A stretch of 64,000 nt of DNA from Rhizobium leguminosarum (GTDB lineage Bacteria; Pseudomonadota; Alphaproteobacteria; Rhizobiales; Rhizobiaceae): positions 930,001 to 994,000 of the forward strand of contig NZ_CP016287.1 of assembly GCF_001679785.1 (NCBI RefSeq), written 5' to 3'. A program made the position numbers and the translations under genes. A model generated the notes under the pieces. It saw only the letters and a list, made by a program, of their open reading frames with translations, searched no databases and had not been told where the DNA came from. This document shows, in pieces, positions 42,980-51,142 of the stretch. Within the stretch, counting starts at the first letter, position 1. Each line of letters starts with the position of its first letter.

Positions 42980-44365
42980 TCAGCAGCTCGCGGACGTTGA
43001 GATCGTGCGGTCCATGACGCTCTTGACCACCGTGATGTTTCGGCGCAGGCGGCCTTCGTGCTCAACGATCCGAAGCAGGAGGACGGTGTCGCCGAGAAAG
43101 CTGACATCGACGTCGATCCCGACATTTTGGCCGAGCAGGCCGTGTTGCGCGACGATGAGCATGGTCAGGACACCGGACCTGGCGAGGTATTTCAGGAGCG
43201 ATTGGATGTCGCGAACGGCTTTCTCCCGATGCGGCAGAGAGTTGAGGTAACCGGTCAAACTGTCGATCACCACGACCCGCGACTTGTTTTGGGTGACCGC
43301 CTCTTGAACGATCTGCCCAAATTCACCGGGCGAAATCTCGTTCGGGTTAAAATCCCGCAGGACCAGCTTACCATCCTTGTGGAATTGCCGCAGTTCCATG
43401 CCCAAACCTTCGGAGCGGCGGAAGAACGTCTCCAATCGCTCCTCAAACAGAAACAGCGCGACATTCTCGCCTCGTTCCAGCGCCGCCGTCGCGTAGAGGG
43501 ACGACATGGTCGATTTGCCGGTGCCTGACTGGCCGATTACCAGTGTGGTAGTTCCGGCCTCCTGACCACCACCGAACATCTCGTCGAGTTCGGCCACGCC
43601 AGACTTGATCAGTTGTGGCTTGGCGATTTCTGGCGCTGTGCTCGGTGTGATACGAGGGAAGACGACGACGCCCTCACCTTCACGTATCGCCATATCGTGG
43701 TAGCCGTCAGCCACAGGCACGCTACGCATCTTGGAGACCTCGATGCGGCGGCGTATGCCGCCATATTCTTCCAGTGATTTGTCGAAGCGAATGACACCGT
43801 GCGCCAGCCCCTCGACCTCCTCACCGCTGCGGTCGTTGCCGGCTGTCTGCGTATCCAACAACAGCGCCACGACATCCTGTTTCGCCAGGAAGGACTTGAA
43901 GCCGATCAACTCGCGACGGAACCGCGGCGAGTCACCGGTGATCAAGCGGATCTCAAGAAGTGAGTCGTAGACGAGGCGGCGAGGCTTATGTTTTTCAATC
44001 GCGACTTCGATGGCTTTCCTGGTCTCGTCCAGCCGGAGATCAGTGGTCAAGAATATGCTCTGGTCGTCGGCCTCGTTGACCGCGCCGGATGTGGACAGCT
44101 CTTCGACGCGGATCCCGTCGAGCGTCCAACCGTGCGACACGGCAATGGCTTCGAGTTCCGCAGCTGTCTGCGAAAGCGTCACGTAAATGCAGCTTTCGCC
44201 CGCCTCGACGCCGGCGCGCAGGAATTGCAGCGCGGCCGTTGTCTTGCCCGATCCCGGCGCGCCCTGCAGCATATAAAGATTGGATGCCGGCAGGCCACCG
44301 CGTAGGATTTCGTCAAGTCCACCAATCCCGGTGCTGACGATCGAGGTCCTTTTCCGTTTTGTCAT
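42980..44365 (-). CDS. KaiC-like (RAD55 family) ATPase with C-terminal frameshift
   Basis: A two-domain RecA-type protein, 461 residues as read. Walker A of domain 1 is GAPGSGKT (35-42) and of domain 2 GQSGTGKST (278-286). Domain 2 keeps the catalytic EE pair (FLFEERLE, 308-309), while domain 1 has LSQTAAE at that place. Near 43020 a single base appears lost. The alternative frame continues RHGPHDLNVRELLIESGSVS and ends ...LPDPK with a TGA at 42924-42926 that overlaps the kinase ATG, exactly as expected for a coupled pair. The true protein would be about 480 residues. The role in non-cyanobacteria is unclear, perhaps light or stress signalling with the kinase. Confidence 0.85.
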   Translation of the reverse strand: MTKRKRTSIVSTGIGGLDEILRGGLPASNLYMLQGAPGSGKTTAALQFLRAGVEAGESCIYVTLSQTAAELEAIAVSHGWTLDGIRVEELSTSGAVNEADDQSIFLTTDLRLDETRKAIEVAIEKHKPRRLVYDSLLEIRLITGDSPRFRRELIGFKSFLAKQDVVALLLDTQTAGNDRSGEEVEGLAHGVIRFDKSLEEYGGIRRRIEVSKMRSVPVADGYHDMAIREGEGVVVFPRITPSTAPEIAKPQLIKSGVAELDEMFGGGQEAGTTTLVIGQSGTGKSTMSSLYATAALERGENVALFLFEERLETFFRRSEGLGMELRQFHKDGKLVLRDFNPNEISPGEFGQIVQEAVTQNKSRVVVIDSLTGYLNSLPHREKAVRDIQSLLKYLARSGVLTMLIVAQHGLLGQNVGIDVDVSFLGDTVLLLRIVEHEGRLRRNITVVKSVMDRTISTSASC

Positions 44366-44595
44366 ATTCGTCTTTCGCTAGGATTGTGTTGCGCAAATGG
44401 GACCGATGGCGCGCATCGTCTGGGAAGGGACGCAATTGCTGTTATATTTCTGTTTCTCAAAACATCAACAGCAGTGGATGGCCCAACCGACCCGCATTCG
44501 CTCACCTTCCAAACGCAGCCGCGGCGCTGTGCAAGCCATGTGACGGGTTGTTCAGACCTATCTACGCATGGCCTGCAGCAATTCAGCGGCCTGTT

Positions 44596-44823
44596 AAGTC
44601 GGGCTGCCGCTCGACGTTGAGAAAAATGTGCCTCGACTTCATCATCCGAGACGTCCGCTCGAGTATCGTTCAGCGCTTCAAGTACCTTGGTGCGAAACCA
44701 GGCGTCATGGGCCTCACTGCCTGAAAGAAGCTCCAGCGGCAGCGCACCCTCGTTGGCGGTCCGGGTTAGTAAGATACGAACCGCGTCCGATACCGTAAGC
44801 CCCATATTTCCAAGCACTGCGGC
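44596..44823 (-). pseudogene. RelB/DinJ-type antitoxin remnant
   Basis: The stretch AAVLGNMGLTVSDAVRILLT, RTANEGALPLELLSGSEAHD, then AWFRTKVLEALNDTRADVSDDEVEAHFS is the ribbon-helix-helix plus tail of a RelB/DinJ antitoxin. The usual N-terminal start is lost (no ATG in place, unrelated residues before). The frame runs on past the normal C-terminus without a stop. No RelE/YafQ-like toxin gene is seen on either side, so the module is dead or its toxin half was deleted. Confidence 0.65.
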
Positions 44824-45002
44824 GGGGGATAACGCTATTTTATGGAACTCGTAGCAACGGCTTCGCTGCAGGCAAGCCAATCGACATCGCAATCGACTGC
44901 TCACAGCGGTCTGTGCACTCTCAGTCAAAACTAACTGCAGACGTGGACACGACACCTCCGGCGCTTTCGGCCATGATATTCCTCAAGGTGAGAGGAGAGA
45001 TC

Positions 45003-45788
45003 ATGCGCTTCAAGAACAAGACGGCCTTGATTACGGGCGGGGGAACGGGAATCGGTGCGGCGGTCGCCCGCCGGATTCGATTGGAAGGTGGGAATGTCAC
45101 GCTCGTGGGGCGACGTCCCGATCCACTCCACGCAGTTGCCGAAGAGATCGGAGCCACGGTCGTTGTCGCCGATGCAGCCGACGGCGCCAGCATGAAGTCT
45201 GCCGCCCTAGCCGTTGCCGCGCAGTTCGGCAGCCTGGATATTCTCGTGGCCAATGCCGGCGGCCATGGTGTCGGCCCTACTGTCAGCATGTCAGACGAGA
45301 CTTGGGATCTGGCGACCAGGCTCAATCTCAACACGGCCTTCGTCAGTGCGCGCGAAACGCTGCCGCATTTGATCGAGAGCAAAGGTAATATCGTCGTGAT
45401 TGCCTCGATCGCGGGGCTTTTTGCCGGTCCGGATGCCGCAGGCTACGTCACCATGAAACATGCTTGTATCGGCCTGGCGAAGTCGCTGGCTCGGGACTAC
45501 GGCCGCCTCGGCGTGAGGACCAATACCGTTTGCCCCGGCTGGGTGACGACGGCGATGGCCGACGAGCAGATGGAATTCATCATGGAAAAATTCAAGCTGA
45601 AGAGCATCGAGGACGCTTATGCCCTTGTGACGAAGGACGTGCCGCTCGGCTGTCCCGCAACGCCTGAAGATGTCGCCAATGCAGTCTGCTTCCTGGCCTC
45701 GGCGGAAGCCGCAATGGTCAACGGCGCCATCCTGACCGTCGACGGCGGAGCCGGAACTGTCGATCTGCCCACGCTCGCATTCACCTGA
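45003..45788 (+). CDS. SDR-family oxidoreductase
   Basis: A 261-residue classical short-chain dehydrogenase. Cofactor motif TALITGGGTGIGAAVARRIR, the NAG motif in ILVANAGGHG, catalytic S in IVVIASIAGLFAGP and the Y-x-x-x-K pair in GYVTMKHACIGLAK. The C-terminus ends ILTVDGGAGTVDLPTLAFT. The AGGAGAG site precedes the ATG at 45003. It is the first gene of a + strand set with MoaF and an NTF2-like protein (gaps of 13 and 9 bases), convergent to the AraC gene. Substrate unknown. An SDR-type gene beside moaF is also the arrangement I recall from the Klebsiella monoamine regulon. Confidence 0.88.
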   Translation: MRFKNKTALITGGGTGIGAAVARRIRLEGGNVTLVGRRPDPLHAVAEEIGATVVVADAADGASMKSAALAVAAQFGSLDILVANAGGHGVGPTVSMSDETWDLATRLNLNTAFVSARETLPHLIESKGNIVVIASIAGLFAGPDAAGYVTMKHACIGLAKSLARDYGRLGVRTNTVCPGWVTTAMADEQMEFIMEKFKLKSIEDAYALVTKDVPLGCPATPEDVANAVCFLASAEAAMVNGAILTVDGGAGTVDLPTLAFT

Positions 45789-45801
45789 GGAGGAGACTAT
45801 A

Positions 45802-46581
45802 ATGAACCAGAATCCGAAAGACTGGAAAACCTACGATCAGTTCGCATACGGGATCGACGCAAACCGTCTGCCGGCGACGAATGCCCTTTCCGGCTCATCC
45901 CACACGATCGTCTTTGACGATGGTCGCAAGCTTCAACTCACCTTCCACGAAGACAATGTGCAATGGTCGGACGGCGATGACAGCGCAACCGACACGGTCG
46001 AAGTCATCGAGGTCGCGCCCGACACCTTCTTCGTCGAAGTCATTTTCGCGGGGCGACCCAAAGAAGCCGAGACCTTGATCCTGAACGTTTCCAGCCGCCG
46101 CGTTCTCTCGATCTATTCGATTGTTCGCGAAAAGGAGCAATCCGTCGGAGAGCCGCAGGTGGCGCAGATTTTCCGACCCGGTATTCTCGAAGGGGGCGCA
46201 GTCAGCGGACCGGTGCCTGCCGAAAGCCGGGATCTGATCGGGCTAAGGGCGCATTTCACCTATAGCCCGAACCACGTCTACGAACATACCTATCTCTCGT
46301 CGCAACGCTATGCATGGCAATGCCTTGTCGGCGTGCAACGCGGGCACGGTGACGTCGACCTGACGACCACCTACAAGTTCGACGATGATCAGTACATCTT
46401 CACCTTCCGCGAATTCAAGATCGCTGTCGCCTCGACATTCTTCTACAATTTCAAGGATATGCGTTCGACAGGCAAATTCCTTGGCATCACTGGTGATGGC
46501 CATATCCAGAACAGCCCGGCCGGCGCCTTCATCCGCAAGGCGTCGATGACCTACTATCTCCCCGGGCAGGAACCAGTTTGA
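45802..46581 (+). CDS. moaF: MoaF family protein
   Basis: A 259-residue soluble protein of the MoaF family, with two related beta-rich domains. The first has AYGIDANRLPATNALSGSSH and TIVFDDGRKLQLTFHEDNVQ. The second has HFTYSPNHVYEHTYLSSQRY and YKFDDDQYIFTFREFKIAVA. Such repeats resemble lipocalin/calycin-like barrels. Databases often call the family 'molybdenum cofactor biosynthesis F', but the name derives from a monoamine regulon in Klebsiella. The nearby FeaR-like regulator and hydroxyphenylacetate genes agree with the latter link. Enzymatic activity is not established. Confidence 0.8.
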   Translation: MNQNPKDWKTYDQFAYGIDANRLPATNALSGSSHTIVFDDGRKLQLTFHEDNVQWSDGDDSATDTVEVIEVAPDTFFVEVIFAGRPKEAETLILNVSSRRVLSIYSIVREKEQSVGEPQVAQIFRPGILEGGAVSGPVPAESRDLIGLRAHFTYSPNHVYEHTYLSSQRYAWQCLVGVQRGHGDVDLTTTYKFDDDQYIFTFREFKIAVASTFFYNFKDMRSTGKFLGITGDGHIQNSPAGAFIRKASMTYYLPGQEPV

Positions 46582-46590
46582 GGCAGAACG

Positions 46591-46980
46591 ATGCGCACAG
46601 CCTATGAAATCGTGAAGGCACACTACGACGCCAACGCGCGCCGGGATATGGACGGCATGCTTGCCGACATCGCCGCCGATTGCCGATGGACGGAAATGGA
46701 TGGCTTTCCCTGTGCCGGCACCTATGTCGGCCCGCAAGAGGTTTTCAAAAACGTTTTCTTCGTACTCGGAGAAGCCTTCGACGGCTACACGTTCGCCCTG
46801 GAACGGCTGCTGGATGCAGGCAGCGACGTGATCGGAATCGGTGATTATGCCGGGACTTACAGACAGACCGGCAAGTCCTTCAAGGCGCGTGTCGTTCACG
46901 TCTGGAGCGTCGCAGACGGCAAGATCCGGCGCTTCGAACAATTCACCGACACGTTGCGTGTAGCGGACGCAATGCGATAA
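46591..46980 (+). CDS. NTF2-like / SnoaL-type protein
   Basis: A 129-residue alpha+beta protein. The pattern TAYEIVKAHYDANARRDMDG, then ADIAADCRWTEMDGFP and a C-terminal RVVHVWSVADGKIRRFEQFT is typical of the SnoaL/NTF2-like superfamily (ketosteroid isomerase, small ligand-binding or isomerase proteins). It follows MoaF by 9 bases and completes the SDR-MoaF-NTF2 set. It meets the minus-strand AraC gene tail to tail, with about 20 bases between. Function is not predictable from the sequence alone. Confidence 0.8.
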   Translation: MRTAYEIVKAHYDANARRDMDGMLADIAADCRWTEMDGFPCAGTYVGPQEVFKNVFFVLGEAFDGYTFALERLLDAGSDVIGIGDYAGTYRQTGKSFKARVVHVWSVADGKIRRFEQFTDTLRVADAMR

Positions 46981-47001
46981 ACGCGTGGCGGCCTCGCGAA
47001 T

Positions 47002-47943
47002 TCACGCCGGGCCGCCCTTTCTCCAATCGGAGGGCGAAAGCGCATAGCGGCCACGAAACGCCCGGGAGAAATGCGCGCTCGAAGAAAACCCAAGCGCAAA
47101 GGCAATCTCCGATATTTCGCCCGGGCGGCATGCAGCGTCCCGTAGTCGGGACGCGGCTCTTTCCAGCCGCAGGCTCCAGATATAGTCGGCCGGCGTCGTG
47201 CCATCGGCCTCAAATGCACGATAGACGTAGCGAATGGAACAACCCATACGGCGCGCGATCATGCCGACATCGAGATCGGGCTGCGAGATGTGGTCCGAGA
47301 CAAAGTCCTTCACACGCCGTCGCAGCAGGTCAAGGGAATGGGCGCTTGATCGTTCCCGCTGCGGATCGACGCCGATCATGGTGCGAACGAGCTCGATCAT
47401 CGTCTGGCCGAGGCTGGCACGCGCCGTGTCATCCAACCTGCCGCTCTCCCGGATTGTCGAATCCATCAGCGAAAGCAGGATGCGCTGCATCCCCGCATGT
47501 TCAGGCATGGCGACAAACGGCTCCATCAGCCGGTTGACCGCTTGAACTGGAAGCGCGCGACGCGGCAATTGCAGGAGAAGCAGGCGGACAGCCGTTCTGT
47601 TGGTCAGCACATAGGGACGGCTTGGATCATACATGATGCTCGCGCCGGCGCCGACTGGAACGCTACGGCCATTTTGGTTGAGGGACGAAAAGCCATGTGT
47701 CTGGAAAACCAATTTGATGGCATCGGGAGAGTCCGAGCTGAGGGTCACGCGCTCGCCAAAAACCGTGTGCGTATCGGCTTCCAGCAGCGTCAGGCGGCAG
47801 GTGCCGAGCATTGCTGACAACAGCCGGCTTTGATCTTCGTCACCCGATTGAAAATCGAGCCGCACATTGCCGAACAAGCTGCGGGCAACGCTCGGAAAAT
47901 CCCTTCCCCCTGCAACTTTGACGGATGAGAAAACCGGTTCCAT
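47002..47943 (-). CDS. AraC-family regulator
   Basis: A 313-residue regulator. Residues about 30-190 form an AraC-binding-like (FeaR-type) ligand domain, with SIMYDPSRPYVLTNRTAVRL and a LLLLQLPRRALPVQ segment that fits the 'LHLPR'-type signature. The C-terminal HTH pair reads LDVGMIARRMGCSIRYVYRA and EISEIAFALGFSSSAHFSRA, then FRGRYALSPSDWR. It is the last gene of a minus-strand array that starts near 57.5 kb, 10 bases after the SDR. It may control the convergent MoaF operon. Confidence 0.9.
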   Translation of the reverse strand: MEPVFSSVKVAGGRDFPSVARSLFGNVRLDFQSGDEDQSRLLSAMLGTCRLTLLEADTHTVFGERVTLSSDSPDAIKLVFQTHGFSSLNQNGRSVPVGAGASIMYDPSRPYVLTNRTAVRLLLLQLPRRALPVQAVNRLMEPFVAMPEHAGMQRILLSLMDSTIRESGRLDDTARASLGQTMIELVRTMIGVDPQRERSSAHSLDLLRRRVKDFVSDHISQPDLDVGMIARRMGCSIRYVYRAFEADGTTPADYIWSLRLERAASRLRDAACRPGEISEIAFALGFSSSAHFSRAFRGRYALSPSDWRKGGPA

Positions 47944-47953
47944 GCTGTCTTCC

Positions 47954-48670
47954 TCATGAGGTCAGGTAGCCGCCGTCGACCGGCAGGCAGACGCCGGTTA
48001 TGTAGCGTGCTGCCTCGGACGACAGGAAGACGATCGCGTCGGCGACTTCCGCCGCCTCGCCCCATCGTCCCGCCGGTATGCGGTTTCTGATCGGCGCCGA
48101 AACGACTTCATCGGCAAACAATGCCCGGCTCAGCGGCGTTACGATCCAGCCTGGCGCGACGGCGTTGACGCGGATATTCTCCGCCGCAAATTCCTGCGCC
48201 AACGACTTTGTGAGTTGTACGATCGCTCCCTTGCTGGCCGAATAACCTGGCCGATCGGCCGCGCCGAACGTCGAATACATGGACGCAATGTTGATGATGG
48301 ACGAACCGGATTTCATCCGGCTGCGGCCCAAGCGACAACAATCCATCACGGACGTCAGGTTGATTGCTATGACCTCATCGAACTTCGCTTTCTTCCATTC
48401 GTCGCGATCGCGGCTGACACCGGTGCAATTCACGAGCACATCAATCTGATTGAGGCTCGCGAAGAAATCGTCGAGAGCGCCGGGCTGAAGGACGTTGATG
48501 TCCCGGCTCTCGATCCGCTCGCTGCGTGGTCCGCCGGCGGCGCCAAGGCCGCAGCAGACGACCCGGGCACCGAGCGCAGCAAAACTGTCAGCCGTCGCAG
48601 CCCCAATGCCCGATGTTCCGCCAGGGATAACGACCGTGCGGCCGGTAAAAAGATCGTTGGCAAAGGTCAT
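47954..48670 (-). CDS. SDR-family oxidoreductase
   Basis: A 238-residue short-chain dehydrogenase: TVVIPGGTSGIGAATADSFA (cofactor motif), a VLVNCTGVS segment in place of NNAG, SSIINIASMYSTFG with the catalytic serine and PGYSASKGAIVQLTKSLAQE with Y-x-x-x-K. C-terminal ITGVCLPVDGGYLTS. It lies 15 bases after the livF gene and 10 bases before the AraC gene on the same strand, so it is probably part of the transporter operon and acts on the transported compound or its product. Confidence 0.88.
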   Translation of the reverse strand: MTFANDLFTGRTVVIPGGTSGIGAATADSFAALGARVVCCGLGAAGGPRSERIESRDINVLQPGALDDFFASLNQIDVLVNCTGVSRDRDEWKKAKFDEVIAINLTSVMDCCRLGRSRMKSGSSIINIASMYSTFGAADRPGYSASKGAIVQLTKSLAQEFAAENIRVNAVAPGWIVTPLSRALFADEVVSAPIRNRIPAGRWGEAAEVADAIVFLSSEAARYITGVCLPVDGGYLTS

Positions 48671-48685
48671 CGTCTCTCCTTGAGA

Positions 48686-49404
48686 TCAGCTGGCGAGATA
48701 GGCGCCATGCAGGATTTCGGGATTGGCCCTCAACGTCGCGGAAGCACCGTCATAGACCAGCCGGCCGCGCTCCATGACCATCGCGTGATCGGCCAGATCG
48801 AGAGCAAGGTTGGCGAACTGTTCGATCAGGAGCACGCCGATGCCGTTTTGGGCCGCTATCTTTAGTGCTTCCGCCAGCCGCTTGACCACAGTCGGCGCCA
48901 GCCCAAGCGAAAGCTCATCGACCACCATGAAGCCTGGCTTGGCGATAAACGCCTGCGCCATCGCGACCATCTGCTTCTGCCCCCCGAGAGATCGGAAGCC
49001 AGCTGGCGTTTGCGCTGGGCAAGTTCGGGAAATATTTCATAGGCTCTTTCGAGTCCCTCGCGGCGGGCGGAAGGCGATCCATCAAAGGCAGCAACGAGAA
49101 TGTTGTCTTCCACCGAGAGCTGGCCCAGCACCCGATGACCCTCCGGCACCAGCGCCAGGCCGGCCCGGCGGATGCGATCGGGAGAAAGCCCGGTGAGCGA
49201 CGTCGCGTCGAGCCGCATTCTGCCGCCAGCGATAGGCAGGACGCCAGCAAGCGCCATAACGGTGCTCGACTTACCGGCGCCGTTGGCACCCAGCAACGCG
49301 GTGATTTCTCCGCTTTTGATGGCAAAGGAGACATCGTGGATGACCCGTTTGCCACCGCGCTCGACCGCGAGATTTTCAACGACCACGGATGAGATCGCTG
49401 CCAT
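48686..49404 (-). pseudogene. livF: LivF-like ABC ATP-binding protein with a one-base deletion in a G-run
   Basis: Starting at the ATG at 49404 (overlapping the livG stop as ATGA), the product has Walker A GANGAGKSS and VPEGHRVLGQLSVEDNILVA. It reaches the signature LASDLSGG and then shifts frame at a run of six G (six C at 48980-48985 on the + strand). A seventh G would restore LSGGQKQMVAMAQAF and the rest, with Walker-B-like VVDELSLGLAPTVVKRLAE and a normal end at 48686. The region is 719 bases, one short of 240 codons. Either a genuine frameshift or a homopolymer sequencing error. If real, the transporter lacks this ATPase. Confidence 0.75.
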
Positions 49405-50108
49405 CAGAATTCCCCCAGATAGGCGCGACGCACGTTCGGGTCGGCAAGCACCGCTTCCGTCGGCCCCAGCGCCAGCAGCTTTCCATAATCGAGCACCATC
49501 GTCTCGCTGCACATCGCCCGAATGAGCTCGACGTCGTGATCGATCACCAACACTTGCGCTCCGACTTCGGCGGGGATGCGCAAAACGAGTTCGCGAAACA
49601 TGCCACCCTCCTCTACCGTCAGGCCGGCGGCAGGTTCATCGAGCAGGATGAGCCTGGGATTGCCGATCACGCATTTGCCGAGCTCGACCAGACGGCGCTG
49701 GAACAGATTGAGCGACTGGCCGAGCTTATCGGTCACCGTTCGGAGGCCGACAAAAGCAAGAGCGGCATCAATGGCCGCGGCGCGATTTAGCGGCGCCACT
49801 ACATGATCCGCGATCGCGGCGAGATTGCCCGACACCGTCAGATCCTCGACGACCTGCTCCGTCTGGAAAGACCGGCGAAGGCCGGCGCGCACCCGCTGCA
49901 GCGGTGCAAGGTCGAGCAATTGATCGCCATTCAGTGCGACGCTGCCACGAGCCGGCCTGACGAAACCTGAGAGAACATTGAGCAGGGTTGTTTTACCCGC
50001 ACCGTTCGGGCCAATCAGACCGGCGATTGGCGCAGCAAGCGTCGCAGTCAATTCATTGATCGGCTTGACGCCGCCGAACTGGACGACAAGGTTGTCGATG
50101 GCGATCAT
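49404..50108 (-). CDS. livG: LivG-like branched-chain type ABC ATP-binding protein
   Basis: A 234-residue ATPase: MIAIDNLVVQFGGVKPINEL, Walker A GPNGAGKTT near residue 37, Q-loop RRSFQTEQVVEDLTVSGNLA, Walker B RLILLDEPAAGLTVEEGGMF and H-loop VIDHDVELIRAM. The signature is degenerate: LNLFQRRLVELGKCV in place of LSGGQ. This divergence is unusual, though LivG-like proteins with weak signatures occur. The gene overlaps livM upstream and livF downstream by four bases each (ATGA). Confidence 0.88.
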   Translation of the reverse strand: MIAIDNLVVQFGGVKPINELTATLAAPIAGLIGPNGAGKTTLLNVLSGFVRPARGSVALNGDQLLDLAPLQRVRAGLRRSFQTEQVVEDLTVSGNLAAIADHVVAPLNRAAAIDAALAFVGLRTVTDKLGQSLNLFQRRLVELGKCVIGNPRLILLDEPAAGLTVEEGGMFRELVLRIPAEVGAQVLVIDHDVELIRAMCSETMVLDYGKLLALGPTEAVLADPNVRRAYLGEF

Positions 50109-51142
50109 CGCGCCCTCTCCTTTGCCGAACCGAATCGCAGCCGGGCGATCAGCGAGGCGATCTGTCCGGCGATGCCGGATGGTGCCGTCGCCAACGCCTG
50201 GAACAGAGCGACGCCGAAAATACCGATGGTCACATATCCATCGATCCCGAGATCGGTCAGCAGCGCCGGCACCGCCCGCAGCAGCAGTCCGGCAATCAAC
50301 GCTCCGTACCAGTTGTAGACGCCTCCGACGATCGCCAGGGCGAAGAGGTTCAAGCTTTCGAAGGCGCCAAACGCACGACCATCGAGCTGACCGACATTTC
50401 CGGCAAGCAGTGCACCAGAAACGCCCGCGAGGAAGCCGCTGAGCGCGAATGCCCATGCCTTGTAGGTCAGCACATTGACGCCGCTTGCAATGGCGACCGT
50501 CTCGCCCTTGCGGATCAGAGCCCAGGCGCGGCCGGGTCGTCCCAGTTTGTGCCATTGGGCGATCAGCAGAGCGATGGTCGCGGCAATGCAAACATAGAGG
50601 AAATAGCCGACGGCTCCCTCGGCGACTTCAGGCCGGGGGAGCATAGCACGGCCGGAACCGTCGGCGCGGCCGAGAAAACCGTTGCCGCCGTCGGGAAAGC
50701 CCCAGGCGCTGATGATGATCTGAAACGCTCCCGCGAGCATCAGCGTGACAAGGGCAAGATAAAGCCCCCTCAAGCGCAGCGCCGGCAAGCCGAAGGCAAG
50801 GCCGACCACGGAAGCGACGATGCCTCCGGCCAGAAGGCTGATTTCGAACGGCGGGTGAAAGGCGTGGCCGACACGAAGCGTTACCCAGCCGCCAACCCCG
50901 ACGAGCGCGAATTGGCAGAGCGAGACGAGGCCGAGCTGCCCATAGAGGATCGCCAGCCCCGCCACCGAGAGCGACAGCGCCACCGCCGACGTTGCGGCCG
51001 ACAGCCAGTAGGAATTGGCAAGACACGTAACCACGGCAGCAAACAGAGCCATCGTCGCGGGAACGTGAAGAAGCTGTTTGGGAAACCGGGTCACCGGAAC
51101 GCGCTCCGGTAATGCCTGTATGGTCTGCTGCGAAGTCATCAT
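50105..51142 (-). CDS. livM: LivM-like branched-chain type ABC permease
   Basis: A 345-residue membrane protein. The N-terminal amphipathic lead is followed by segments including AVALSLSVAGLAILYGQLGL and SLCQFALVGVGGWVTLRVGH, then FGLPALRLRGLYLALVTLML, the family core. The cytoplasmic loop RAWALIRKGETVAIASGVNV corresponds to the EAA region. Overlaps of four bases with livH and livG indicate translational coupling. The start is one of two adjacent ATGs at 51142. Confidence 0.9.
   Translation of the reverse strand: MMTSQQTIQALPERVPVTRFPKQLLHVPATMALFAAVVTCLANSYWLSAATSAVALSLSVAGLAILYGQLGLVSLCQFALVGVGGWVTLRVGHAFHPPFEISLLAGGIVASVVGLAFGLPALRLRGLYLALVTLMLAGAFQIIISAWGFPDGGNGFLGRADGSGRAMLPRPEVAEGAVGYFLYVCIAATIALLIAQWHKLGRPGRAWALIRKGETVAIASGVNVLTYKAWAFALSGFLAGVSGALLAGNVGQLDGRAFGAFESLNLFALAIVGGVYNWYGALIAGLLLRAVPALLTDLGIDGYVTIGIFGVALFQALATAPSGIAGQIASLIARLRFGSAKERAR

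Noticed and set aside
44362..44955. Whole 197-codon minus-strand frame as one protein
   Set aside because: Only residues about 45-120 match an antitoxin. Both ends are unrelated sequence read through lost start and stop, so it is listed as a remnant.
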